Part shown: positions 1 through 10,810 of the stretch, piece by piece
Numbering within the stretch: the stretch's first letter is position 1
How the letters are laid out: each line of letters starts with the position of its first letter
Assembly: GCA_051453625.1 (NCBI GenBank)
Contig: JBOZIK010000001.1
Location: forward strand, 46,716,835 to 46,748,485
DNA from: Welwitschia mirabilis
Taxonomy: Eukaryota > Gnetophyta > Gnetopsida > Welwitschiales
DNA: 31,651 nt
Reading direction: 5' to 3'
Made by a program: the position numbers and the translations under genes
Notes under the pieces: model-generated
The model's database searches: none
What the model was told of the DNA's origin: nothing
What the model saw: the letters and a program-made list of their open reading frames with translations, nothing else

Positions 1-345
1 CCCACTTTAATATTGTAAAAGGAGGTTTCTATTTTAAAACCATCCTTGGGGGCGTTAGGTAGAGATGGGACATGTGTCAAGAGAAGGATGATACCCCCTT
101 AGGGTTTTGGCTTGTAACCCTAATTAACTATAAGCCTCGGCCTCTTTAATGGTGCTGTGAGGGTTGTTTGCATGAGACAGGGAGTTGATAGAGTTCTATG
201 AGGCATTCTTTTCTGAAGCCTGTTGTTGGCTTATAATCTTTGAAGAAGATAATAGAGCTCTGCATTGCTTTCCCGTTGTTTCCCCTCGTTGGGGTTTTCC
301 ACGTAAATCCTTGTGTATTTACATAACATCTAGTTGGCATCCTAT
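1..345 (+). mobile_element. Copia-type LTR end (R/U5) with degenerate primer-binding site, in a kinesin intron
   Basis: The stretch GGGGTTTTCCACGTAAATCC at 291-310 is a pattern common in the U5 of plant Ty1/copia LTRs. It is followed by a CA end (about 327-328) and TCTAGTTGGCATC, which resembles the initiator-tRNA-Met primer-binding sequence with changes. The LTR start lies left of the window. It is antisense to the kinesin gene and lies in the intron after exon 5. No internal coding sequence follows, so it is a fragment. The call rests on motif resemblance only. Confidence 0.45.
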
Positions 346-644
346 TCAGCCCCAACCCTCTCTAAGGATTAACCTCCTGCTCACAATAACCACTTACAAT
401 GTGGGCATATAATATCAAAAGAAAACAAAGGTACCATACAGGGCTGTATTAATGACATAAGGAATTCGACTTAAAAGAAGTCTAAATTGAAACCTTCAAG
501 AGAAGACACATTCTAGGGAACATGTCAATGCACAAAACAGGTAAAAATAATAAGTAGTTATAATAAATCTAGAAACAACATTTTCGCTAAAAGGAAACCA
601 AGGATAGAATTATCAGAATGTCCTACAAGAATGTTTAAGGACAT
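346..644 (-). other. Intron sequence downstream of kinesin exon 5
   Basis: This is the start of the intron after the GTATGT donor at 646. No exon of the family's next stalk segment could be read here on the minus strand, so the intron continues beyond the left edge. Confidence 0.6.
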
Positions 645-646
645 AC

Positions 647-850
647 TTTGGCAACTTCAAACTGATCCTGAAGTACTGTAAAGCGCCCTTTTAAGCTGCT
701 AAGCTCCTCCATCATTGCTGATTTTTCTTTCTGTAAGAAAGCAATGGTCTCTGCATTGGCAGTTGCATCCATCTGAAGTTTGCTGTTATATTGCTGTAAG
801 CTAGTGTTATACTCTTGTAATCTTCTGTTGATATCTTGTAACGAAGCCAC
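647..850 (-). CDS. Kinesin-14 exon 5, coiled coil with [13 protein letters not shown] signature
   Basis: This 204-bp exon encodes 68 codons, phase 0 at both ends. It runs from [20 protein letters not shown] to FEVAK. The acceptor AG is at 852-851 and the donor GT at 646-645 (GTATGT). It is the strongest family signature in the gene. The next exon is not visible and lies left of position 1. Confidence 0.92.
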
Positions 851-3438
851 CTAAGCACACAATAAGCAGCACATTCTAACAAACAGAAGCAGCGAATAAA
901 TGAACCAGAAACAATTTTGAACAAAGTCATCTCCAGCATACCTGTTCATTAGCACTGGAGGCCTCTTGTTGAGCTTTGTTGCGCTCTTCAGTCAACTGAG
1001 CTTCTGCTCTCTCTACAGATTTCCGAGCTTCCCTCTCTTTCTGCAATTCTTGACTGCATTCCTAAAATAACATAAAGAAACCATGATGTTGGATCTAAGT
1101 GAAAAGTCACATGTACCACTGGCTGTAATTGAGAATCAAAAACCAACCTGATGGAAGATATACATATTAACAACCGAGTCAGGTATCAACAAATATGCTA
1201 GGGAACTTTTTGTGAAGACATAAGCAGACTTTGTCTATGCCATGGACACCATAAATCAATCATGACATGACTTCTTTAAGGAAGCCACCAGCTAAACTAT
1301 GGCAATCAACATTGAAGAAATCATTCAGATTCTCGGGAAAATAATCTCACATATGTGCAAATGCAGATGTGAATCACTTAAGTTGTTTGTTTATAAATAA
1401 CTATATGTTGCAACGTGTCAAGCTTGAATAGAATGGTTATTTATGAAAATATTAAAACAATTATATTATTCAGCTTTGCATAAACACTCTGCGGCATCTG
1501 AAAAGACATTGAATGGTTCATAGGTATCCACTGATGTGTTTGCCTGTAATGATAACTGTATCTCATGCATCTCAATGTTCATTTGTATTATTGAATTGGT
1601 TGTGCCATTGTCCAGATAACTTCCTTTCTTTTGCGACATTTTCTAACTGAGTTAATGCAGCATGTTTCCAACTTTTGCCTTGGATGGCACTAACTATAAT
1701 ACTTAACGAATATTAATGTCAACGTAATGGTAATAACAATTTCAATTGCGAGGATAAATACATGACACAGTAGTTTTGTACTATCTCAAATCAATGAACT
1801 AATTTTAGGCTTGTCCATTGCTAAGTGTTATGTACCAGTTCCCTGTTATGTCTTTGAAATGTTACTCTCATAGTATGACCTCTCTTTCTCTCTTGTTGCC
1901 CATCTCTGTGTGACAAACTACATAACAGTTGTTTTCCACTATAAAAATCCAAGAGAAGGTGGGACATTTGATCCGGGCACTTACATACTAGCCAGCAAGC
2001 ACAAAGGATAGTATAAAATAAAGATGTGCTAAGTTGATTACTGCTCAATAGTAGTCACAAGAACCTTGAGTTCTTGTCAAGGGCTAAGCAAATTTGATAT
2101 TGTTGATTTAACTAGTACATCAAAGCTGGGACAAGGTTTGATTAGGCGGGATCTGGGTTTTACATCAGAGACACCATGTCTTTCTCCCCAGGATTCATTT
2201 TCACCGAATGGTATTAGAAAGGTATATTATGACATCTTGGTGGTACCAAAAATTCTTAATACAAACTGCCATTGACAAGTCATTCACATGCGAGGGATAC
2301 AATTAGGACTATGTCTATGAATACTGTTGACAGATATCCATTAAAGTCTTTGTGCTAGTACCTGTTTGCACCACATTGCACAATCATACATCCGTATTAC
2401 ATTGTACTGCAGGATGCATTTTCCAATTTCATAGGCATGACAGATTAGTTCTTTCCTTTTCATAGAAAAAGGTAATTTACTAGGAAAGCATTCAGAATAA
2501 GTGTTACTTAGATATGTTAATTTAAGGCATCGGTTTTGAGATTGCTTTATTATGGAATTCGTAGCTTTGCCTTTTCCAAGCAATTTATATCCACTTTTTG
2601 CCAACGCACTTGTGATTCCAATGCTGGTTCTAGTCCCCTTTTTCATGTGTTTAAGTCCAGACCAGGCTTTTTATGAAACATGAAAAGCAAATAAAACAGC
2701 TCGAAATCTGACCTGCATATCCGCATCTGCGTTTGATAATCTTTCCTGTAATGTCGAGCAATTATTTTTCAGCTCTAAGACTTCAGCATTCAACTTTTCT
2801 TCCTTTTGTTTCATGGTATCCTCTGAATCACAGACAAAATCCCGTCATTTAAAAGCCAAACAAACCCCCCTCCCCAGCCTTCCCAGAAAAAAAAGNNNNN
2901 NCCCACCAAAAAACCCGTAAAAAAAAAAAAAAAAAAAAATCTGAGGACCTGCTTCAGTCCTTAATTTCCTTTCACTAGCCAACTCTTTCTCTAAGAGCTC
3001 TTTAGCAGTAACATGACTTTCTGTCTGTTCCTGGAAAGACCGTATACAAAGCCGCAGCTTTTTGATATACTCCGTCATTTGCTCGCATTTGCCCTACTCA
3101 GAAAAGCCAGAGTCGTCTTGTAATGATAGATTGTCCAGAACATTTAAAACCGAAACAAACAGCAAATGAATGAATAAATAGTTTTATGTGAATCCTATTG
3201 ATTAAAATTCTAAAAAAACCTTATAGTCAAACTTGGTTTTCCCCTTCATCTTCTCGTTGAGAAGTGCCTCGACATATTCTCTGGTAAACTCTGGCAATTC
3301 AATCGATTGTCCATTTGAAATGCTAGCCAAAGAGGGGGCTGGATCAGAGGACTCTTGAAGAGAAGGCAGGTTGCTATGATTTCCCAAAGAAGTGGGCAGA
3401 GACAAACGAGTCCTGTTATTCTTCATAACTGATGCCAT
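647..3438 (-). CDS. Kinesin-14 (ATK1-like C-terminal-motor kinesin), 5' part of gene, five exons
   Basis: This is the N-terminal half of a minus-end-directed microtubule motor of the kinesin-14 family, which organises spindle and cortical microtubules. Five exons join in phase with GT-AG introns: 3438-3220 (73 codons), 3093-2949, 2822-2713, 1061-942 and 850-647, about 266 codons in all. Seen in order: a polar Ser/Asn-rich N-terminus, then [18 protein letters not shown], then [15 protein letters not shown], then a long Glu/Lys/Gln-rich coiled coil ending with [18 protein letters not shown]. The [13 protein letters not shown] stretch is a hallmark of the plant ATK1/ATK5-like group. The C-terminal motor domain is not in the window and must lie to the left. 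The start at 3438 is the first in-frame ATG of exon 1 downstream of a 10-N gap (3454-3463). An upstream coding exon cannot be excluded. No coding break is visible. The family call is firm; the exact orthologue is not. Confidence 0.92.
942..1061 (-). CDS. Kinesin-14 exon 4, coiled coil
   Basis: This 120-bp exon encodes 40 codons in phase 0, from [20 protein letters not shown] to SSANEQ. The AG acceptor is at 1063-1062 and the GT donor at 941-940. The KEREAR stretch matches the stalk of ATK-type kinesins. It is separated from exon 3 by a 1651-bp intron. Confidence 0.88.
1062..2712 (-). other. Kinesin intron (between exons 3 and 4), 1651 bp
   Basis: This is ordinary AT-rich intronic sequence, with a donor at 2712 and an acceptor at 1062. 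The open frames inside it (1821-2048, 2066-2275, 2341-2646) show no family resemblance and are taken as chance. No mobile-element ends were recognised. Confidence 0.7.
2713..2822 (-). CDS. Kinesin-14 exon 3, coiled coil
   Basis: This is a 110-bp exon bounded by acceptor AG (2824-2823, preceded by a TGTCTGTGATTC tract) and donor GT (2712-2711). It encodes a Lys/Glu/Leu-rich stretch ([20 protein letters not shown]) with heptad-like leucines. It is too short to appear as a simple ATG-to-stop frame. Confidence 0.85.
2823..2948 (-). other. Kinesin intron 2 with poly-T run and 6-N gap, low-quality sequence
   Basis: The 126-bp intron between exons 2 and 3 holds a run of about 21 A on the plus strand, a 6-N gap (2896-2901), and C-rich and A-rich blocks on both sides of it. 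Because exons 2 and 3 join in phase across it, the poor sequence does not damage the coding frame. Confidence 0.75.
2949..3093 (-). CDS. Kinesin-14 exon 2
   Basis: The exon starts with [20 protein letters not shown] after an AG acceptor at 3095-3094 and ends at GCA G before the GT donor (2948-2947), phase 1. The donor was chosen because exon 3 begins with AG, so the split codon reads GAG and the coiled-coil frame continues. It is 145 bp long. Confidence 0.85.
3220..3438 (-). CDS. Kinesin-14 exon 1 (visible), N-terminal tail
   Basis: There are 73 codons from ATG (3438-3436) to AAG at 3220, followed by a GT donor at 3219-3218, phase 0. The first 45 residues are polar and low in conservation, as is usual for kinesin-14 tails. 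The conserved part is the [14 protein letters not shown] segment at about residues 55-68. A second ATG four codons in (MASVM) is an alternative start. Confidence 0.85.
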
Positions 3439-3463
3439 AACACAGGCGATCCANNNNNNNNNN

Positions 3464-3905
3464 CAAATCAAGCGCTTTCGTTCCTAATCTTCATGCTTGG
3501 CCTGACCTCATAACCCACCAATCAGAACAAAAAGCTTTAGTTCGACTTTAACCACTTCCCTGAGTTGCTCAAAATCTCATGGATGAACAATAATGCGCAA
3601 ACCTACAATACTAGCTGAAAAACAAACTAAGATAATGCCTAACCTTCAGTGAACAGTGAGGTGCATGCCTTCCAAAAGCGAGCCCTGATCTACTCCGTCT
3701 CGCACTTGGTAAGCACATTGACGAAACCAAGCTGTAATGGGTACCCTAATTTCAAACGCTCAAAGTTCCTCAAGATGTAACTCTTTCTGACTTTGCTGTA
3801 ATTCGGGATATAAGAGATGCTTGGGACGTTGGAGGAGAAGAGAACGTCGCTCGACGACCTATCTGTTGGGTAGTCTGCTGATCCTTCAAAGTTTCTTCGT
3901 GTTCC
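3464..3905 (-). other. Kinesin 5' leader (5'UTR, possibly with an intron or an upstream coding exon)
   Basis: This is the sequence between the TATA box and the chosen start. It is GC-richer than the DNA beyond the promoter. An ATG at about 3723 opens a short frame (MCLPSARRSRSGLAFGR...) that reaches a possible donor AAG/GTTAGG near 3645. This could be an uORF or a first coding exon. The 10-N gap at 3454-3463 hides the acceptor region. Confidence 0.45.
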
Positions 3906-3935
3906 CCTCCTCCTCGGCCTTTACACTCTTGCGCT

Positions 3936-3946
3936 CTATTTATATA
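3936..3946 (-). promoter_or_regulatory. TATA box of the kinesin gene
   Basis: On the minus strand this reads TATATAAATAG, a near-perfect plant TATA element, about 500 bp upstream of the chosen ATG. Transcription would be expected to start about 30 bp downstream, near 3905. Confidence 0.7.
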
Positions 3947-4744
3947 TCATCGTAGGCATCAGGTGATTTACATGTTTATGTTGCTTCTCTTGTTTTGGTT
4001 CGATTCTATTTCATCCTGCTTTTTTGGGATACAATCTCAGTTACCACCCCTTCTGCCTCGTTTCAGAACGCTACCTTGGTTAGGCCGGCACAGGGGCTCC
4101 CTTTTACTGTGTCCTTTCTATTAAAGAATGGAGTGAAGCTCTTAATTATCTTTTATTTAACGAGAGAGCAATTGAAGGCGCGTTTTGTTGATCCGCAAAA
4201 CTTTATCTGTTTTGACCCCTTTCCACAGTGGGCCCTTTCCACGCTTTCGGTTTGGGTTTGTTAGTGCTTTACGCAGGATGGCCGAGACTGTTTCTTTACC
4301 GTACATCTCCTGCTTGTTTGGCATTTTTATTGATTTGTTTTTTCCGTGATTTGCTCTTCAGATGTGTGGTGTATGCCGGTTCCACTGATTAGTTTTTCTG
4401 TGATTTGCTGTTTGATGTTGGAAAAGGAGATTCTCATCTTTAACAGTTGATTTGCCATTCTTCATGTAATGAAAATGATATTTAGATAATTAGTTGAATT
4501 TTTCAAGTGAGAATTAATAACCTGAAAGAGTATATAATTTGTGTCTTATGTTATTATTAGCATCATACATTTGATTATATATTTAATTGAAATTCTTATT
4601 ATTTATGTATGGTTTTAATAATTTTTTAGTTATTTTTAATATCTCTAAACATCATATCATAATTTTTAATATAAGTATGTATATTTATTATTTATTTCAC
4701 AATAATTGTAATTTAGAGGGCATGTCAAACACGAAATTTTAGTG
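3947..4744. other. Intergenic DNA upstream of the kinesin gene
   Basis: This is moderate GC up to about 4300, then very AT-rich. The plus frame at 3995-4264 has no recognisable domain and no signal beyond length. Possible upstream promoter sequence; no specific element is supported. Confidence 0.5.
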
Positions 4745-4915
4745 ACCATACCTTCTCAAGAGTATAACCACCACTATTACCCAAGTGAATGATTTAGTTA
4801 TGCCTAAGTCTTATAGTGCATCAAGCAAGGTGTCAAAAAATTCAAACCCCTGACATCTTGAATGAAAGGCAATTGTCCCATCAATTAGACTATGAACCAA
4901 TTTTTAAAGTGATTG
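4745..4915 (+). mobile_element. SINE-like patch with tRNA B-box-like sequence
   Basis: AATTCAAACCCCTGACATC at about 4838-4857 resembles a degenerate Pol III B box. It lies about 30-40 bp after TAAGTCTTATAGTGCA, which could be a worn A box. No poly-A tail or target duplication was found, so this is tentative. Confidence 0.3.
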
Positions 4916-4976
4916 CAATTTATAATAAGTAATTTCTATTTATCATGATAGTACATATTTTTTTGGTAAATTTCCT

Positions 4977-5545
4977 TTAAGCAAACCAAGGCGTATTTTC
5001 AATATAGAATAACTTTTCATCTAAAAACTCCTCTGACTTTATATTCATCTTCATTGTTATCAAAGTTTAGTTCTACACATAGCATCCATTATTACTAGAT
5101 CAAATTCTTGCATCGATAATATCCACTTCATGATTCTATAATTGGTCTCCTCTTTATTCATAAGCATATATTACTATTGTACGGTTTATGTATATTTGAT
5201 AAACTAGAATGTAGTGTCTAAATTTTCTTGGTAGGATAAACCATTGATAGCATTTCTCTTTCTATGGTTGTGTAATTTAGTTGAGTTAAGTTATAGCTTT
5301 TACTTAAAAAGGCTATAGCACGGGGCTTTCCATCACCAACTAATGAGAAAACTATACAAAAGTTCTTTAATGACTAGTAAATGTTATTTTCCCTTAATCC
5401 TCATGGCCTATAAGGATGTGATTGTACCCATTGCATGCATCTAGAAAACTATAAAACTTGTGTTTTGTAATCCTATCTAGAACCTAATCCATAAATGGAA
5501 GACCAAACTAATCTTTATATGTGGTTGCTAATTAAAGTAAAAACT
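4977..5545 (-). pseudogene. Ty3/gypsy (Tat/Athila-like) RT-RNaseH remnant with internal deletion
   Basis: Read on the minus strand, one frame from about 5545 to 5350 gives ATTYKD, then LPFMD, VLDRITKHKFYSFLDACNGY and ITFTS, the fingers/palm start of a Ty3 reverse transcriptase. It contains several stops. From about 5333 a shifted frame gives VGDGKPRAIAFLSKSYN and NYTTIEREMLSMVY, the RNase H start. Further on (about 5110) WILSMQEFDL appears after another shift. The remnant ends with SEEFLDEKLFYIENTPWFA at about 5035-4977. The segment that should hold the catalytic Asp-Asp motif of RT is missing at the 5350 junction. It is a dead fragment and no LTR was assigned to it. Confidence 0.8.
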
Positions 5546-6249
5546 CAATTTTTAAAATGAGAAGATCACATTGTAATTCTTTGCAAAAAGAATCATGTGC
5601 TTAACATAATAATTTAACTTAGAGAAGAGAAATAAAACATAAGTAATTCATAATAAAGAATAAATAGTTCTCCTTGGTGAATTTGCATATGTAGTAGAAG
5701 TACATAAGTATTGAACCAAAACAAATTTAGTATAGATTTTATTAAGATATTGTACCTTATATTATCAAATTATTACTTTACAAGATAAAACTACAATTCT
5801 TAAGTAATATTCGCATAATTACAACATGATTATAATAAACCTTAAGAAGTACATGTGTAAAAAGTTAAATCTCATGAGACGTGAAAAGAGAAATGCAATA
5901 AGTAAGAAAGAAATAATCTTTGATAAATGTTTACTATCATTCTAAAGACCATTTATAACTCAAACAAATGATTAAGAGAGAAAATAGTCAATCTTATTAG
6001 GTTATTATCACGTAAAAATATTTTTTCTTGAAAAGTTCACTACTTAAAATAATGTAATGTTGATGTATATGAGTCATTAAACTATATTATTCCACTCTAT
6101 ACTAATTTTACAGCAACTTAGAACCAAAAGATAACACTTTGTAAACATGATTCTTAGAATTAACATAGTAAACCATTTGACTTAACTAAATTTCAACATA
6201 TGTGATTTGATAGATAACTCTTAATTAAGCTTGAATTGAGTTATAAAAG
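5546..6249. other. AT-rich DNA, nothing recognised
   Basis: No coding frame, RNA or repeat end is supported here. It may be retrotransposon debris belonging to the RT remnant to its left. Confidence 0.4.
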
Positions 6250-8898
6250 TGATATAGCATAACTTGGATTATTAGTCAATTAGTAATCAATTAAAAATCA
6301 CCATGTCAATGCTTATTCTATCAAAGTAAAACTTACCCAATTTCATGATGTCTTGACCCAAATGAAGAGAATAAAGAAAGAAAAGATGAAAAGGAAGAAC
6401 GAAACTTAAGAGAGTGATCTTAAAACTTTTTAAAACCTTAAAAGTAATTAGAATGTGTTCTAAAACAGGTATCTAAAATTAAGAATTTAAGATCAAGTAA
6501 GATCAATTGAGACCAATAAGAAATAGACTATCTAGAAAAATATCCAAAAATTGTAATCAATCCTATTTTGATGAGGAATATCTTTAAAAAAAACTAAAAG
6601 ACCTAAGAAACAATGAGTTTTATATTCTAAAAATGCTTAAAAACTACTAGAAGATCAAGTCTTTATTTTCTTTAAAAAATAATAATGTCTAGAAAGTTCA
6701 GTATGTAAAAATTTAAAAATTAAGATTTCATAAATCTAAAAAAATTATAAGTAAAACTATAACTTTAACTATAAATTACCAAAAAAAAGGAATTTAGAGG
6801 CATAATTTGGATTTCAACTTCCAAATCATGAAAGTTTTTAAATTAAGAAAGGACTCTATTAACAAAATTTCAAAGGAATTTGAGTTGTGAAAAAGAGTCA
6901 TGATTGAAACAAGCATTAAAATTGTTAATTCAATCTACTATCAGAAAAGAGGAAGAGAGAGAATAACTAATGTAAAAATAAATATTTTCAATTTTAGTTT
7001 TAAGTAAATTACATACATACATATCAAATTTATGTTATTGAAAAGAAGAAAAGAAGAATTCATCATTTAATGCTTAAGAAGAAAGATGGGATTATGAGAG
7101 AATGGTATTAGAAGAAATGGTAAAAAACAAGGGAGAAGAAAGACAAAACACGTGCTTCTTTTAACATAAAGTCACCAACAATGAGAAATCTAAGAATAAT
7201 ATGATAGGTACTAGATGTCTAGCAATTTTATTATCACTAATTATGTAATATGCCATAATAAGTCTAATTGGATTGAAAGAAATGCATGATAAATATCAAA
7301 AAATCATATAAACATTAACATGAATCCATAAGGTAAAGGAACACTTATTGGTTTTAAATGCAATCATAGCCGTTTTCATTAGTCTTCAATAAAAATGCTT
7401 ATAAGATCTGATCTCTTCTCCTTCTCCTGCATTGCCTATTTACATGCATTCCACTGCATTACAATGCTCTTCAAAAAGATGGAAAATGGGGGAAATAGAG
7501 ATGGAAAATGGATTGTAAGAGGATGTTACAAGATGTAAATGAATCTATGTTGTTGTAATGAATGAGGATAAGAATAAAGAAGACTTACAAAGTTGATATA
7601 AAGAGAAGATCAACTTGGAAGAGAAGAAATAGAATAGAAATATGGTTGGAAATTCCTTTCAAAGCATGAAGTGGCATAAAATGAGTTTGATAATATGTAG
7701 TTTATTTAAATATTCAATTTAATATTAAGAGGGATCTTCATAGATGCATTTAGATCAGTTTTAGATGAGGTGTATGAGAAAACTTCTGATTTTCAACATG
7801 TGTTTTATACTTGTAAAAAGTAAATTGTTACATGATCTTATAGTGCCAAAATACACTACCAAGTAACATTGTAGTTTCATAGGCAATTACACTAGTAACC
7901 ATCAAAAATCTAAAATTGCATTTTGGCTTAATTACATTACTCAAGGATAATATTACATGAATACATTACGTTTGACTCAGAAATGACTAGAGATGACTAA
8001 GTTGTTGTTCTTGAAATGCAAACTTCTGATGTATTAATGTCCTAATAGTCTTCGGTATGCTTTGATGTCATGCACCTAATGTCAAAATGAGTCATAGTCA
8101 TTATGTGAGTGAGTGAATGATGATGGTAAAAGAACTAGAAGTGATATCTAGGTTTAATAGGTTAAAGTAGTCCTTCATGTTCCTCATATCTAACCTTAAA
8201 TCCTAGCCTCCTGATCATGATCATTACAAATTGCTTCAAAGTGGATCAAAATGCATCATTTTACACCAATTGAATCCCTAATGCTATTGTTTGTTGAAAA
8301 GTCTAAAAATACGTTTAAGTGTAGTGTTATAATTTTAAAATGATAAAAATTTGTGACTATTAATACCTTATTTTATCAAAAATTTAAGCTTTATCACATC
8401 ACCCAACCAATTTTCTTATACATTTCATGCAAGAGATGGTTGTTAAAAAAAAAAATCTTGATATTAATCTATATTTTTTTCATAGTATGTGGTATATTAC
8501 CTATTATCAAAATACCTGATGATATCTTTCATTTCACCTAATGGTGAGGAATTACATCATTTACTTAGCCCTGTAGACTAATAATGTATATGTTTCTAGC
8601 TCTATGTAGGTGTTTGTGATTTTAACAGTTGGTCCTACAAATAAAAACACCATGTAAAAGCAACAATACTAATAATTATGATAGAACCATCATATGTGTT
8701 ACACAAGATAATGAGTAAAATGCAAATACATTTGATAGTCCAACCCTTTATTCATTATTCTTAAAAGTAAAGAAGAAATTCTATTGATTCTATTAATTTT
8801 CCAAAATGTAAATAAAACATGGACATAATATTAATAACATAAAGCACAGGCAAAATGTCATATGATAACATAGTGTTACAAAAAGATAGTAAGTTACA
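6250..8898. repeat. Direct repeat unit A (2.65 kb), TG...CA ends
   Basis: This matches unit B throughout, with scattered substitutions and small indels. Examples: TGATATAGCATAACTTGG at 6250 versus TGATAATATAGCATAACTTG at 8909, TGCTTATTCTATCAAAGTAA in both (about 6310 and 8972), and GATAGTAAGTTACA at both right ends. Ends beginning TG and ending CA suggest an LTR, but no polypurine tract or primer-binding site was found beside it. It keeps the empty site (ATACATTACG at about 7961) for the solo LTR found in unit B. The plus frame 8353-8541 inside it is not credible as a gene. Confidence 0.75.
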
Positions 8899-9622
8899 AA
8901 ATATCATATGATAATATAGCATAACTTGAATTATCAATTAACTAGTAATCAATTAAAAATCATCATGTTAATGCTTATTCTATCAAAGTAAAACTTAGTT
9001 AAGTTGATGATTTTTTAACCATGAAGAAAATAAAGAAAGAAAAGAGAAAAAGGGAGAAAGAAACATAAGAAAGTGGACTTGGAAACTTTTAAAACCTCAA
9101 AAGTAATCATGATATGTTCTAAAATAAGTCTTTAGAATCAAGAATTTGAAATCAATCAAGATCAATTGAAATCAATAAGAAATAAACTATCTAGAAAAAT
9201 CTGAAAAACTACGATCAACCCTACATTGGTGAAGAATATTAAAAAAAAGTAGAAAACTTGAGAAATAATGGGTTTTATATTCTTAAATCACTTAAAAAAT
9301 ACTACAAGTTCAAGTCTTAATTTTCTCAAAATAAAATAATAATGATTAAAAAATAATTGTGTAAAAATTTAATAATTAAGATTTCATAGGTTTAGAAAAA
9401 TTTTAAGTAAAACTACAACTTTGATTGTAAATTGCCAAAAAATGGATTTTGGGGTAAATTTTGGATTTTAACTTGTAAAGAATAAAATTTTTTAAACTAA
9501 GAAAGGAATCTATTAACATTTCAAAGTAATTAGAGCTGTAAAAAACAATTTATGGTTAAAATAAGCACAAAAATTCACTAATTCTAATTCAATCTTAGAA
9601 AAGAGGAAGAGAGAGGAAGAAA

Positions 9623-9639
9623 GGGAGGGGGGGAGGGGG
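9623..9639 (+). other. G-rich tract able to form a G-quadruplex
   Basis: GGGAGGGGGGGAGGGGG lies inside a longer A/G-only stretch (about 9597-9650). It has four or more G-runs of three with one-base loops. The corresponding place in unit A (about 6950) has only the A/G stretch, without the G-runs. Confidence 0.7.
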
Positions 9640-10653
9640 AACAGAGAAGAAGTAATGTAAAAAAACATATTTTCAATTCTAGAATTAAGTAAATTACATA
9701 TTTACATACTAAATGTATGTTATTAGAAAGAAGCCAAAAAGTATTCATCATTTAATGCTTAAGAAAAAAGATGGAAATGTAAGAGATAGTGTTAAAAGAA
9801 ATGAGAAGATTGGAAAAAAGAAGAGAGAATAAAGATAAGACATGTGCTTCTTTTAACAAAGAGCCCTAGTAATGCAAAATCCGAAAATAATATGATAGGT
9901 ACTAGATGTATAACAATTTTATTATCACTAAATATGCAACATGTCATAAGAAGTCTAATTGAATTATAAAAAATGCATGACAAAAGTTTAAAAATCATGT
10001 AAACATAAACATGAAAACATAAGGGAAAGAATGCTTATTGGTTTTAAATGAAATCATATCCCATTTCATTAATCTTAAATCTAGATGCTTATAAGATCTA
10101 ATCCCTTCATCTTCTCCTACACTACTTATTAACATGCATTTTACCATGTTACCTTGTCCTTCGGATAGATGGAAAATGGGGGTAATGAAGATGGAAAATA
10201 GATTGTGAGAGGATGTTAAAGGATGAAAATGAATCTATGTTGCTTCCATGAATGATAAAGGAGATAAAAGAAGACTTACAAATTTGATATAGAGAGAAGA
10301 TCAACTTGGAAGAGAAGAAGTGAAATAGAAATGTGGCTAGAAATTCTTTCCAAAGCATGAAGGTACCATAAAATGAATTTGATAACATGTACTTTACTTA
10401 AATACTCAGGTTAATATTAAGAGGTATCTTTCTAGATGCACTTAGATCAGTTTTACGTGAGGTGTATGCCAAAACTTCCAAATTTCAACATGTATTTCAT
10501 ATTTGCAAAAGATAAACAATTACATGACATTGCAGTGCCAAAATACACTATAAAATGACACTATAATGCCATAGGCAATTGTACTAGTAATGATAAAAAA
10601 TCCAAAATTACATTTTGGCCTAATTACATTGCTTAAGGCTAATATTAAATTGA

Positions 10654-10658
10654 TACAT
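10654..10658. repeat. Left 5-bp target-site duplication (TACAT)
   Basis: TACAT sits directly before the solo LTR and again directly after it. Five bases is the normal target duplication of copia elements. Confidence 0.85.
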
Positions 10659-10810
10659 TATTATATTATATTTGTCAATTGATGTCAAACTAATTTCTCT
10701 TGTGTAATGCAAAAATGTTACATATTGTGTGCATATGAGATTGAGTTTTGCACGTGAAAGAATTGGACCAAAATCCACCAGAAAAACTACTGAGTTATGT
10801 TTACCTCCAG

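Noticed and set aside
2823-2948. Frame break in the kinesin coding sequence at the N gap
   Set aside because: Exon 2 ends in phase 1 before the bad sequence and exon 3 resumes in the matching phase, so the damage is intronic.
3995-4264. 89-codon plus-strand frame upstream of the kinesin
   Set aside because: There is no recognisable domain, its hydrophobic start is typical of T-rich DNA, and it lies in the presumed upstream promoter region.
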